From contig NZ_BDCA01000002.1 in the NCBI RefSeq assembly GCF_001613265.1, forward strand, positions 186,001 through 250,000: a stretch of DNA of 64,000 nt, written 5' to 3'. The notes below the pieces were generated by a model. That model made no database searches, was not told the origin of the DNA, and saw only the letters and a program-made list of their open reading frames with translations. The translations under genes were made by a program, and so were the position numbers. This DNA comes from Nocardia vermiculata NBRC 100427. GTDB taxonomy: Bacteria; Actinomycetota; Actinomycetes; Mycobacteriales; Mycobacteriaceae. This document shows positions 42,885 to 51,599 of this stretch, piece by piece. Numbering within the stretch: position 1 is the stretch's first letter; the number at the start of each line of letters is the position of its first letter.

Positions 42885-45236
42885 ATGGCCAAGAAGTTCG
42901 AAGGACATATCGCGCTCGACATCCGAGATTCCGTTGCAGACTGGGCGCCCTACGCGGAGCCGGCTGCTCCGCGTGGCGCGCCCAATGTGCTGTACCTGGT
43001 GTGGGACGACATCGGAATAGCGACCTGGGACTGCTACGGCGGTCTGGTCGAGATGCCCAGTATGAAGCGCATCGCCGATATGGGCGTGCAATTCACCCAG
43101 TTCCACACCACGGCGCTGTGCTCGCCGACCCGCGGGTCGCTGTTGACCGGCCGGAATCCGACCTCGATCGGCATGGCGACCATCGAGGAGTTCACCGACG
43201 GATTCCCCAGCATGTGCGGGCGGATCCCCGACGACACGGCCTTGTGCTCGGAGGTACTCGGTGAGCAGGGCTGGAATACCTACGCGGTGGGCAAATGGCA
43301 TTTGACGCCGTTGGAGGAGGAAAATCTGGCGTCCTCGAAACGGCACTGGCCGCTGGGACGCGGATTCGAGCGGTTCTACGGATTCCTCGGCGGCGAGGCC
43401 GACCAGTGGTATCCGAATCTGGTCTACGACAATCACCCCGTCCCGCCCCCCGGTTCGCCGGAGGACGGATATCACCTGTCGCAGGACCTGGCCGACAGGT
43501 CGATCGAATTCATTCGGGACAGCAAGGTCATCGCGCCGGACAAACCGTGGTTCCTGTACCTGTGCCCGGGATGCGGTCACGCACCGCACCACGTGGCCCG
43601 GGAGTGGGCCGACAAATATCGCGGACGCTTCGATATGGGCTACGAGAAATACCGCGAAATCGCCCTGGAGAATCAGAAGCGGCTGGGCCTGATTCCCGAG
43701 GACACCGAGTTGTCGCCGATGAACCCCTACGCCGAAGTCACCGGCGCCCAGGGGCAACCCTGGCCGGCCCAGGACACGGTGCGGGCCTGGGATTCACTGT
43801 CCGAGGACGAGAAGCGACTGTTCCGCCGGCAAGCGGAGGTATTCGCGGGATATCTGTCCTACACCGATGCCCAGGTCGGAAGGCTGCTCGACTATCTCGA
43901 GGAGAGCGGGCAACTCGACAATACGATTATCGTCGCCCTGTCCGATAACGGTGCCAGCGGCGAAGGCGGGCCGAACGGGTCGGTCAACGAGATGAAATTC
44001 TTCAACGGCTACATCGATACGATCGAGGACAGCCTGACGAAACTCGACGAACTCGGCTCACCCAGCACCTACAACCACTACAGCCTCGGCTGGGCCATGG
44101 CCTTCAATACTCCGTACAAGCTGTACAAACGCTACGCCTCACATGAGGGCGGAATTGCCGACGCCTGCCTGATGTCGTGGCCCGCCGGAATCGCGGCGCG
44201 GGGCGAGCTGCGCCACCAGTACATCAACGTCTGCGATATCACCCCGACCGTGTACGAGCTGCTCGGCACCACAGCGCCCGAGACGGTGAAAAACGTCAGG
44301 CAGCGTCCACTGGAGGGAATCAGCTTCCGAGCGGTACTCGACGATCCGAATGCCGACTCCGGCAAACACACCCAGTTCTATTCGATGCTGGGCACGCGCG
44401 GTATCTGGCATCGCGGCTGGTTCGCCGACGCCGTGCACGCGGCCTGTCCGTCCGGCTGGGGACATTTCGATTCCGACCGCTGGGAACTGTTCCACCTGGA
44501 CCACGACCGCAGCCAGATCAACGACTTGGCGCAAATAAACCCCGACAAGCTGGAGGAACTGAAGCAGCTGTGGTTCGCCGAAGCCGAGAAATACGGCGGG
44601 CTACCGCTCTACGACCTCGATATCGTCTCGGCCATGCTGCGTGACAGGCCGACCTACGGGAAGGCCCGCGATTCGGCGATCTACTACCCGGACAGCGCCG
44701 AGGTCGGGCCGGGCGCGGCACTCGAGATCCGCGGTCGCTCCTTCGCCCTGCTCGCCGAGACCACGATCGAGCACCCGGATGCGGAAGGAGTGTTGTTCGC
44801 CCATGGTGGGCAGCTCGGCGGGCACACCCTGTTCGTCCGGGATTCGCACCTGCACTACATCTACAACTTCCTGGGCGAGGAAGAACAGCTCATCGTGTCC
44901 GACCGCCCGGTGCCGGTGGGCGATCACATTCTCGGGCTACGTTTCGAACGACAGGGCACCCGCGCCGACAACTTCACCCCCACCGGCGCAGCGGTCCTCT
45001 ACATCGACGAGGAACCGGTCGGCTCGATCGACAGTATGCGCATCCAGCCCACGGTCTTCTCCGGCGTCGGGGAAGGTGTCCGAGTGGGCCGCGACACCGG
45101 GCACGGGGTCTCTCGCCGCTACCCCGCACCGTTCCCCTTCACCGGCGGCACCATCCACCAACTCATCGAGGACGTCACCGGCAAGCCGTACCTGGACCTG
45201 GAAATGGCTGCCGCCGCGGCATTCTCACGCGATTGA
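42885..45236 (+). CDS. Arylsulfatase (AtsD-like)
   Basis: A 783-residue sulfatase. PNVLYLVWDDIGIATWDCYG holds the metal-binding Asp pair, and TTALCSPTRGSLLTGR holds the CxPxR motif whose Cys79 is oxidised to formylglycine by a separate enzyme. Further marks are AVGKWHLTP and LSDNGASGEGGPNG. No signal peptide is visible, so it is probably cytosolic. The long form, with about 200 extra C-terminal residues (beta-rich, from about 590), matches mycobacterial AtsD-type proteins. It removes sulfate from an organic ester. It follows the lyase gene by 285 bases and likely has its own promoter. Confidence 0.92.
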   Translation: MAKKFEGHIALDIRDSVADWAPYAEPAAPRGAPNVLYLVWDDIGIATWDCYGGLVEMPSMKRIADMGVQFTQFHTTALCSPTRGSLLTGRNPTSIGMATIEEFTDGFPSMCGRIPDDTALCSEVLGEQGWNTYAVGKWHLTPLEEENLASSKRHWPLGRGFERFYGFLGGEADQWYPNLVYDNHPVPPPGSPEDGYHLSQDLADRSIEFIRDSKVIAPDKPWFLYLCPGCGHAPHHVAREWADKYRGRFDMGYEKYREIALENQKRLGLIPEDTELSPMNPYAEVTGAQGQPWPAQDTVRAWDSLSEDEKRLFRRQAEVFAGYLSYTDAQVGRLLDYLEESGQLDNTIIVALSDNGASGEGGPNGSVNEMKFFNGYIDTIEDSLTKLDELGSPSTYNHYSLGWAMAFNTPYKLYKRYASHEGGIADACLMSWPAGIAARGELRHQYINVCDITPTVYELLGTTAPETVKNVRQRPLEGISFRAVLDDPNADSGKHTQFYSMLGTRGIWHRGWFADAVHAACPSGWGHFDSDRWELFHLDHDRSQINDLAQINPDKLEELKQLWFAEAEKYGGLPLYDLDIVSAMLRDRPTYGKARDSAIYYPDSAEVGPGAALEIRGRSFALLAETTIEHPDAEGVLFAHGGQLGGHTLFVRDSHLHYIYNFLGEEEQLIVSDRPVPVGDHILGLRFERQGTRADNFTPTGAAVLYIDEEPVGSIDSMRIQPTVFSGVGEGVRVGRDTGHGVSRRYPAPFPFTGGTIHQLIEDVTGKPYLDLEMAAAAAFSRD

Positions 45237-45280
45237 ACCGGCAGTAGGCGGATGCGAGCACTGTACTCGCCGCGCCGTAT

Positions 45281-45625
45281 TCACGCGCCCGACGACGTCT
45301 GTCCGGGAACGTCGCGCAGGACCGTGTCCCTCCTCGGCACGTCGTGTCGGGGTCCGGTTCCCAGATCACGTTCCACGGTGGCGAGTAGCCCGGCGAGACG
45401 GTCGTTGACGTCGTCCAGGGCATCGCCGGGAAGAGCGGCGCGCACCAGGGCTGCTTCCCGATGGGTACGCTCCGCCGTGGCATTCGCCCACAGTTCGTGA
45501 CCGGCCGGGGTGGCACGAATCGGCCTGCTTCGTGCGTCGGCCGCGGCACCGTCGTTCTCGATGAGATCCGTCTCCGTCAGACGTTTGATCCGGGTGCTCA
45601 CCACCACGGAACCCCCGGCGGCGAC
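45281..45625 (-). pseudogene. MarR regulator, N-terminal half deleted
   Basis: Only the C-terminal part of a MarR protein remains: VVVSTRIKRLTETDLIENDG (end of the recognition helix and wing start), then DARSRPIRATPAGHELWANA and a dimerisation helix. Upstream of about 45625 the frame continues on the minus strand but the sequence is the complement of a different gene's tail. The first 60-70 residues of a normal MarR protein are absent. It faces the SDR remnant head to head, as a regulator and its target would. Confidence 0.7.
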
Positions 45626-45631
45626 CTGCGA

Positions 45632-45838
45632 GCCCGCTTCCCGAAGCAGCACGGAAACCAACCCAACGACCCCGACAAGGCCGCCGCGGCCATCCTCGCC
45701 GTAGTCGACTCTCCCCGGCCACCCCTGCGCCTCCCCCTCGGCCCCGAAGCCGTCACCCGCATCCGCACCAAACTGCGCGACCAACTCGCCTCGATCGACG
45801 AGTGGGAAGAACTGGCCATCGACACCCGAGTGGACTGA
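45632..45838 (+). pseudogene. Short-chain dehydrogenase, only C-terminus left
   Basis: The plus-strand frame gives GNQPNDPDKAAAAILAVVDS followed by PPLRLPLGPEAVTRIRTKLR and a final EWEELAIDTRVD, the typical last 65 residues of an SDR. The Rossmann nucleotide-binding part and the YxxxK site are missing. The sequence upstream is the MarR remnant on the opposite strand. Both genes were probably truncated in one deletion. Confidence 0.7.
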
Positions 45839-46001
45839 TGGGGCATGTCCACTGTGGACCGCAACGCTTCGCGGCCGCCCGGCGACCACCCCGCGTAGGC
45901 TGGTTGTATCGGCGACACACCGCATGCGACCGAATAGACGCCGCATCGTTGACCGATTCGCACAATTCGGCCGACTCGCGGCCGAGGCAGGAGCGTCGAT
46001 C

Positions 46002-46541
46002 ATGACGCGACATACCGAACGCACCCGTACCGAGTCGTCCGGCGACATGGCAGTACGCCTGCGACTCAAGCCCGACTCGGAGAAGACCGGCTACGTCGAC
46101 GGCGCGTGGTGGCCACGTGAAAACGACCTGGCTGTAGAACTTCCGGCGCTGCTCGAGATTGCCGAAGGCCGGCTCGGCTCGGTTCGCCGCGTCACGTACC
46201 GGCTCGGTGAATGGGCGAGCGCCCCCGGCGAGGTTGTCATCGATGGGAGGAGCATCCGGCTCGAAGGGCACCCCGGCGGCACCGTCAATACGATCGAACT
46301 GCTCAACGCCGGCGACCGGCGGCTGGTCCTGCTGGTAGTTCCGCCGTACACCGATGCTTCCGAGGCCTTCGCCGCGTTGACCTCCGCATCGACCGACAGC
46401 GACACCTCCACCGTGGACGAGCTATTGATGATCAGCCCGGAAGAACGAGGCGCCCGCACCGACCGTGCGGCAGCGGAGCACCGCTGGAATTCCGAACGCG
46501 GGTCCCTGCTCGACCACGCGTCCCACGGGGATACTCGATGA
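46002..46541 (+). CDS. DUF5994 family protein
   Basis: This 179-residue protein starts at ATG 46002 after GCAGGAG. It has the family opening RLRLKPDSEKTGYVDGAWWP and ELPALLEIAEGRLGSVRRVT, then LNAGDRRLVLLVVPPYTDAS. DUF5994 is common and often multicopy in mycobacteria and nocardiae; function unknown. It is cytosolic. Its stop overlaps the next small gene by four bases. Confidence 0.88.
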   Translation: MTRHTERTRTESSGDMAVRLRLKPDSEKTGYVDGAWWPRENDLAVELPALLEIAEGRLGSVRRVTYRLGEWASAPGEVVIDGRSIRLEGHPGGTVNTIELLNAGDRRLVLLVVPPYTDASEAFAALTSASTDSDTSTVDELLMISPEERGARTDRAAAEHRWNSERGSLLDHASHGDTR

Positions 46542-46756
46542 TCACACTTGTCGTGTTGATCATCGGTATCGCGATCGGCGCCACCGCGATGGCTGTGGTC
46601 GAACGACGCTGGCGCAGCGCACACTTACCGGCCGGGCGGACACTGTCCGAACCGTCCGACTCCGCAGCCACCGCAACCAGTCTCGACCGGAACGAGAACG
46701 CCGGCGGCTCGCGGCATATCCGCACCCATCCCAGCTGGCGGGACCGACTCGAGTGA
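46538..46756 (+). CDS. Small single-pass membrane protein
   Basis: A 72-residue protein in an ATGA overlap with the DUF5994 gene. It begins directly with a membrane segment (MITLVVLIIGIAIGATAMAV) followed by a basic stop-transfer (ERRWR) and a polar tail ending HPSWRDRLE. It may anchor or partner the DUF5994 protein. I know no family. Confidence 0.65.
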   Translation: MITLVVLIIGIAIGATAMAVVERRWRSAHLPAGRTLSEPSDSAATATSLDRNENAGGSRHIRTHPSWRDRLE

Positions 46757-47330
46757 ACCCGCCGAACGCCTCTCCCCTCGCCGCGACCACGTCGAAAAAC
46801 GGGGTCCGCCCATCCAGCGGACCGTCGACGAGCCATTGCGCGGCCAGCCACGGCAATTCGCCCGGGACGCTCCCCAGTACGAACCATGCGGCCGCCACCG
46901 ACGGTTCGAGACAGCGGCGGCGATCATGTAATTCGTTCACCCGCAGGGCCCTCCTCGCCACCGTGCACCACTCCCCCAGGAGTGTGACCGATACCGACAA
47001 GCACGGCCACTGAATACGCCTGTCCATGATCGCCTCGGTCGATGGTTGCCTGCGGCCGCACATTCCGGCTACTGGCAACACTCACGCCTTTGCTCGACGT
47101 CGGGCTGTAGTTCGCGAGGGCAGCTTGCACAAACTCCTGGACCGGATGCGTGGCGGGGCTCGACAGGTCGTGGACGCGGCAACCGCCGGTAGGTTGCCGC
47201 GTCAACCTTCTCGACAGCGGGAGTAGCTGCACACCCGCCCTAGACTCCGCGCAGACAGAACCGGTACCAGCCGTTTGCTGAGCTTGCTGGTCCGGGTCTC
47301 TGCCATCACTGTCTCGACGAGGACCCTTTC
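46757..47330. other. Intergenic region with a possible decayed gene
   Basis: These 574 bases precede the FAAL operon and should contain its promoter. On the minus strand from ATG 47027 a frame reads through to the DUF5994-linked gene; it has a somewhat protein-like part (ELPWLAAQWLVDGPLDGRTP) but no ribosome site and no clean end before overlapping the small membrane gene. I take it as a decayed or spurious frame. Confidence 0.3.
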
Positions 47331-49025
47331 ATGGACACCGCTTCAGGCCTCTTATCGGCGCAGAGTCTCGGTTCGGCGTTGACCGAGCTCACCGCCCACC
47401 ACACCTTGCGCGACACCACGGTCGATTTTCCCGACGGCGGCCATGACGGCCGTCGTCTCACTCTCGCCCGATTGGATGACGGGTCCTCGTATTTCGCACG
47501 CGGGTTGCTGCGTGCGGGAATCGGTCCGGGAGATGTCGTCGGGATCGCCGCACCGGCCTCCGCCGCGTTCCTCGTCGCGTGGTTCGGCATCGTGCGCGCC
47601 GGCGCGGTGGCCGCGGTGCTCCCCATCACCGCTCCCGATCGCAACGAACAGGCCGCTCGACTGGAGCATCTGGTCGGAGCGTCGGACATGCGAGCGGTGG
47701 TCGCCGCCGACACATATGCCGCTGTCGCCGAGGAACTGCGTCGGCGCTGCCCCCGGCTAAGTATCCTCCCCATCACGCAGGCGAGCCCGGACCACGGCAC
47801 CCTGCCCCGCATCGACGCCGACGACCTGGCCGCCATCCAATACACCTCGGGGAGCACCACGGCTCCGCGAGGAGTGACATTGACCCACCGCAATATCCTC
47901 ACGGGCCTCGCTGCCATCGCATCGGGGGCGGACCTGACGCTCGACGACGTATGGGTGCAATGGACGCCCCTGTACCACGATATGGGCCTGTTCGGCCTGC
48001 TGACCAGCCTGCTGAACGGCTGCCCGACGGTCTCGACCGCGCCCCGCACATTCGTGCGCAGACCCGAACGCTTCCTGAGCATGCTCGCCGAAACCGGCGG
48101 CACCATCACCACCGGGCCGAATTTCGGCTACGACCTCATGATCGAGGCGGCCGAGACGAGAACCGAGGCGATGGCCGACCTCGATCTCTCGCGCTGGCGT
48201 CTCGCTTTCAATGGTGGCGAGGTGATCTCGCCGCATACCGTCGCCCGGTTCACCGACGCGTTCGGCGGCCGCGGTGTGGCACCGTCGGTGATGTATCCCG
48301 TCTACGGAATGGCGGAGGCCACGCTGGCGATCACCTTTCCCACTGTCGGTTCCGAGCCGGAAACCCTATGGGTCGACCGCGACCGCCTGGCCGAAGACGG
48401 CACGGTCCGGCGGGTGTCTCCGGGCGCCCCGGCAGCTACCGGACTGGTCCGTGTGGGTCGGCCGGTACCCGGCATGCACCTGCGAATCGCTGGTGAGTTC
48501 GGAGAGGAATGCGCCGAAGGGCACTTGGGCGAGATACAGATCGCGGGTGAGGCTGTCACGGCCGGATACCACCGCAATCCGGCGGCGACCGCGGAGCTCT
48601 TCGAGGACGGCCGGCTGAAAACGGGGGATCTCGGTTTTCTCGTCGATGGCGAATTGTACGTTGGAGGCCGGCGCAAGGAGATGGTTATCGTGCACGGCCG
48701 CAACTACTTTCCGACCGATGCCGAATACGTGGCCCGGCGTGTACCGGGTGTGTACCGCGGCCATGCCGTCGCCTTCGCCGATATCGACCACGATTCGGCC
48801 GGCGGTTCTCACGAGTGTCTGGGCGTGATAGTGGAATCCGAGGAGCCTTCCAGTTCACACGATGACCTGGCCACGCTTGTTCGTAAGCACGTCACCACCG
48901 AACTGGACCTGGCCGCGGTCCGTGTGCATGTCGTGCCGCCAGGGTCACTGACCAGATCGACCAGCGGCAAATGGCAACGCTTGGCCGCCGCGACGCGCCT
49001 TGCCCGGCAACAGAATCGAGGATAG
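47331..49025 (+). CDS. Fatty-acyl-AMP ligase (FAAL)
   Basis: This 564-residue adenylating enzyme has AIQYTSGSTTAPRGVTLTHR (ATP-binding P-loop), QWTPLYHDMGLFGLLTSLL, the PLYHDMGL signature typical of FAALs, AFNGGEVISPHTVARF, LKTGDLGFLVDGELYVGGRR and the C-terminal SGKWQRLA with the catalytic Lys. FAALs make acyl-adenylate and load the acyl chain on an acyl carrier protein rather than on CoA. The ACP and desaturase genes follow directly (4 and 13 bases), so this enzyme should load the ACP of the same operon. Confidence 0.92.
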   Translation: MDTASGLLSAQSLGSALTELTAHHTLRDTTVDFPDGGHDGRRLTLARLDDGSSYFARGLLRAGIGPGDVVGIAAPASAAFLVAWFGIVRAGAVAAVLPITAPDRNEQAARLEHLVGASDMRAVVAADTYAAVAEELRRRCPRLSILPITQASPDHGTLPRIDADDLAAIQYTSGSTTAPRGVTLTHRNILTGLAAIASGADLTLDDVWVQWTPLYHDMGLFGLLTSLLNGCPTVSTAPRTFVRRPERFLSMLAETGGTITTGPNFGYDLMIEAAETRTEAMADLDLSRWRLAFNGGEVISPHTVARFTDAFGGRGVAPSVMYPVYGMAEATLAITFPTVGSEPETLWVDRDRLAEDGTVRRVSPGAPAATGLVRVGRPVPGMHLRIAGEFGEECAEGHLGEIQIAGEAVTAGYHRNPAATAELFEDGRLKTGDLGFLVDGELYVGGRRKEMVIVHGRNYFPTDAEYVARRVPGVYRGHAVAFADIDHDSAGGSHECLGVIVESEEPSSSHDDLATLVRKHVTTELDLAAVRVHVVPPGSLTRSTSGKWQRLAAATRLARQQNRG

Positions 49026-49029
49026 CGCC

Positions 49030-49935
49030 GTGACCGCCGAAATCACCCGCTCCGAGATGGCGATCGCGGCCGACCTGGAGTCGGCCGTCGCGGACAATCT
49101 GCATCGGCATATCGAGTACGGCCGCGAATGGTTTCCCCACCAATACGTTCCCTGGAGCAAGGGCACCGACTTCGACGGGCCGCTGGGAGGCCGTGGCTGG
49201 TCCCCGGAGCAAAGCACACTGACCGAGCCTGTTCGGGCAGCACTGGTGCTGAGTGTGCTCACCGAAGACAATCTGCCGAGCTACTACCACGTGATGCTGC
49301 ACACCTACGGCGGTACCGGGGCGTGGCGCGAATGGGTCCACCGGTGGAGCGCCGAGGAGGCACGTCATTCCACTGTGCTTCGCGATTACCTGCACACCAC
49401 GCGAGCAGTGGACCCGGTGCAGCTGGAACGCGCCCGCATGGCACAGATGTCGACCGGATACGACCAGGATTACCAGGGCGTTCTGCACATGCTCGCGTAT
49501 TCCACGCTGCAGGAATGGACGACCCGGGTGGTACACCGAAATACCGGGGCGGTCAGCGGCGACGCACGGTGCGAGGCCATGATGTCCCGGCTCGCCATGG
49601 ACGAGAACCTGCACATGATCTTCTTCCGGAATCTGCTCGAGCAGGCATTGGAGCGCGATGCCGACTCCGCGATGGTCGCCATCGCCGAGGTACTCGCCGA
49701 TTTCCGCATGCCGGGGCACGGGGTGGAAGGCTTCGCGAGCATGGCGAAACAACTCTCACTCGCCGGAATCTACAGCGCCGGAGTGCATCACGACGCTGTC
49801 GTCGTCCCGTTCGCGCGCCACTTGTCACTGCTCGATCGCACCGGCCTGGGGCCGGACGGCCGGGCCGCGCAGGACCGCATCGGACGGTACATACGCCGGC
49901 TCGAATTGGTCTCCCGCCGCTTCCAGTCGAACTAA
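49030..49935 (+). CDS. Soluble acyl-[ACP] desaturase
   Basis: This 301-residue protein from GTG 49030 has the ferritin-like diiron site: LSVLTEDNLPSYYH (Glu), HRWSAEEARHSTVLRDYL (EExxH), STLQEWTTRVVHRNTG (Glu) and RLAMDENLHMIFFRNLLEQA (ExxH). This matches DesA1/DesA2-type and plant stearoyl-ACP desaturases. Such enzymes insert a double bond, with oxygen and ferredoxin, in a chain bound to ACP. Position between the FAAL and ACP genes implies it works on the chain loaded by that FAAL. Confidence 0.92.
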   Translation: MTAEITRSEMAIAADLESAVADNLHRHIEYGREWFPHQYVPWSKGTDFDGPLGGRGWSPEQSTLTEPVRAALVLSVLTEDNLPSYYHVMLHTYGGTGAWREWVHRWSAEEARHSTVLRDYLHTTRAVDPVQLERARMAQMSTGYDQDYQGVLHMLAYSTLQEWTTRVVHRNTGAVSGDARCEAMMSRLAMDENLHMIFFRNLLEQALERDADSAMVAIAEVLADFRMPGHGVEGFASMAKQLSLAGIYSAGVHHDAVVVPFARHLSLLDRTGLGPDGRAAQDRIGRYIRRLELVSRRFQSN

Positions 49936-49948
49936 CCGAGGATCGCTC

Positions 49949-50233
49949 ATGCCCCACCCCAGTCCCGAAACCCACGCCGAATCGAGCACCGCCGAGGTCG
50001 TCCGGCAGCTCCTGTCCCAGGAGTTGCGGACTACCGTCGAACTCGACCAGGTGATCGTTGATCTGCCGGAAATCGAGTCGGTCAAGTTCATGCGCCTGAT
50101 CACCCGAATCGAAGACCGGCTCGACATCACACTCGACGATGAACAAGTGTTCGCGGCAGTCACCGTCGGCGACCTGGCGGCGGTCGTCGACGCTGTGCGA
50201 GGGCACAATCCGGTCGCCGGACAGTCGGAGTAA
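49949..50233 (+). CDS. Acyl carrier protein
   Basis: A 94-residue acidic helical protein with an ACP fold. The prosthetic-group region reads VDLPEIESVKFMRLITRIED; Ser44 occupies the 4'-phosphopantetheine site although the usual DSL is changed to ESV. Helix III has DDEQVFAAVTVGDLAAVVDA. It is the likely carrier for the FAAL-loaded fatty chain, with the desaturase and KAS III-like gene acting on it. Only four bases separate it from the next gene. Confidence 0.88.
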   Translation: MPHPSPETHAESSTAEVVRQLLSQELRTTVELDQVIVDLPEIESVKFMRLITRIEDRLDITLDDEQVFAAVTVGDLAAVVDAVRGHNPVAGQSE

Positions 50234-50236
50234 CGC

Positions 50237-51235
50237 ATGTCCACTCCGCCCCGGGCCGCGTCGGTGGGCATCGCGGCCGCGGTGACCGTCCTCCCCGACG
50301 GCCGCGAGACCGCGCGCAGCTGCGGACTGTCCGAGGACGACGCAGCTGTCTGCGATGCCGAGGACTACCTACAGGTCGCCGTAGGCCGTGGAGATGACCC
50401 GATTACGACTCTCGCCGTGCCCGCGGCGGCGCTGGCGGTCCGGCACAGCGGGTACCGGCCCATCGACATCGATCTGGTGATCTACGCCTGGACGCATCAT
50501 CAGGGCAGCGAAGTGCCGGCTCCGCACAGCCGCGTCGCACGTCTGCTCGGGGCGCACCGGGCCGTCACGATGGGCGTTCAACAGATGTCGGGCGGCGGAT
50601 CGATCGGTACCGAGATCGCCGCCGACATGGTGAACTCCGGTCGCTACCGCTGTGCGCTGGTGGCCACGGCCGACATCTTCGACGACACTGCGCAGACCCG
50701 ATGGGTGGAGCGCGGTTCGCGCGGCATCCTGCTCGGCGACGGAGCCACCGCCATGATCCTCGACCGCGAACCGCGTCCGCTGACCGTGCGGGCGATCGCC
50801 TCGGCCGGCCGGCCCGATACCGAATTGCAGTTCTTCGCCGCCTTCGCGCCGGACAATCCGATCCGCGACACTTCCGAGAGCAAGTCGCTGAACCCACGCG
50901 CCGTGCCGGTCATGCGCGCGGCCGTCACCGAGGCGGTCACCGATGTCCTCGCTGCCGCCGGACTGGCTCCCGACGATCCACGCATCGAGCTGGTCGTCTT
51001 CAGCAGACTCGGCCGAACGCTGCTGCGGCGGGTCTACTATCCCGCATTGCCGCCGGGACTACCGCGACCGATCACCTTGACCGGAGAGACCGGACATCTG
51101 GGTGCGGGAGACCTCCTGGCGAACGTGTCGCATCTGCAGGACCGGCGACCGATCACCCCCGGAGCGTACGCACTGCTCGTGAGCATCGGCATGGGCTTCA
51201 ACACCACCGCGATGCTCGTACAATCCACGCCGTAG
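50237..51235 (+). CDS. KAS III-like ketosynthase with Ser at the Cys site
   Basis: This 332-residue protein has the thiolase fold of beta-ketoacyl-ACP synthase III. The active-site segment reads VTMGVQQMSGGGSIGTEIAA, so the nucleophile Cys is replaced by Ser118. The later LTGETGHLGAGDLLANVSH keeps His. The first catalytic His region is also changed (VVFSRLGRTLL). Ser in this place is known in DpsC of daunorubicin synthesis. It may be an acyltransferase or condensing enzyme of special type on the operon's ACP. It ends the four-gene operon, convergent to the next. Confidence 0.88.
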   Translation: MSTPPRAASVGIAAAVTVLPDGRETARSCGLSEDDAAVCDAEDYLQVAVGRGDDPITTLAVPAAALAVRHSGYRPIDIDLVIYAWTHHQGSEVPAPHSRVARLLGAHRAVTMGVQQMSGGGSIGTEIAADMVNSGRYRCALVATADIFDDTAQTRWVERGSRGILLGDGATAMILDREPRPLTVRAIASAGRPDTELQFFAAFAPDNPIRDTSESKSLNPRAVPVMRAAVTEAVTDVLAAAGLAPDDPRIELVVFSRLGRTLLRRVYYPALPPGLPRPITLTGETGHLGAGDLLANVSHLQDRRPITPGAYALLVSIGMGFNTTAMLVQSTP

Positions 51236-51269
51236 GCGAGAACGCCGAAAACAAGCCCCACGAGTAGCC

Positions 51270-51569
51270 CTACGGTCGAGCGGGCTGATCCGGTCCGAAG
51301 CCACCATACGGTTGCAGCGGAATGACGCGAAATTCCGACATCTCCTTCTGCGTCAACGGAAATGTCGCAACGATAGACTCCGCCACGCTGAGAGATTCGG
51401 CTTCGAGAATAAAACAGGCTCCGCGAGTATCTCCACGCAACCAGATTGCCCGTACGACCCCATTACTGTACAGCCTGCGCACCGCCTGGGTTTCATCCGG
51501 AATTACGGCCGCAAATTCGGATTCGTCGAATCGGTTACTGAAACGCTCTGTAATCACCATGAACTGCAC
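51270..51569 (-). CDS. Muconolactone isomerase-like small protein
   Basis: A 99-residue protein from GTG 51569. It has the dimeric ferredoxin-like alpha/beta pattern of the muconolactone delta-isomerase/YCII group: MQFMVITERF, VRRLYSNGVVRAIWLRGDTR, GACFILEAESLSVAESIVAT and a final RVIPLQPYGGFG. It lies 30 bases after the aconitase stop and may be the last gene of the IclR operon, though a hairpin stands between. It could isomerise an unsaturated acid or lactone, or handle a by-product. Local GC is lower than in the neighbouring genes. Confidence 0.75.
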   Translation of the reverse strand: MQFMVITERFSNRFDESEFAAVIPDETQAVRRLYSNGVVRAIWLRGDTRGACFILEAESLSVAESIVATFPLTQKEMSEFRVIPLQPYGGFGPDQPARP

Positions 51570-51581
51570 ATACGAAACGTT

Positions 51582-51598
51582 ATCCGATAAGATCGGAT
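51582..51598. terminator. Short hairpin after aconitase gene
   Basis: ATCCGAT and ATCGGAT form perfect 7-bp arms around AAG, immediately after the aconitase stop. There is no U-tract, so it may be an attenuator or mRNA processing site between aconitase and the isomerase-like gene rather than a full terminator. Confidence 0.45.
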
Positions 51599-51599
51599 T

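Noticed and set aside
46924..47232. Minus-strand frame of 102 codons upstream of the FAAL operon
   Set aside because: No ribosome site, no domain and no conserved pattern; it overlaps other equally weak frames in the same stretch.
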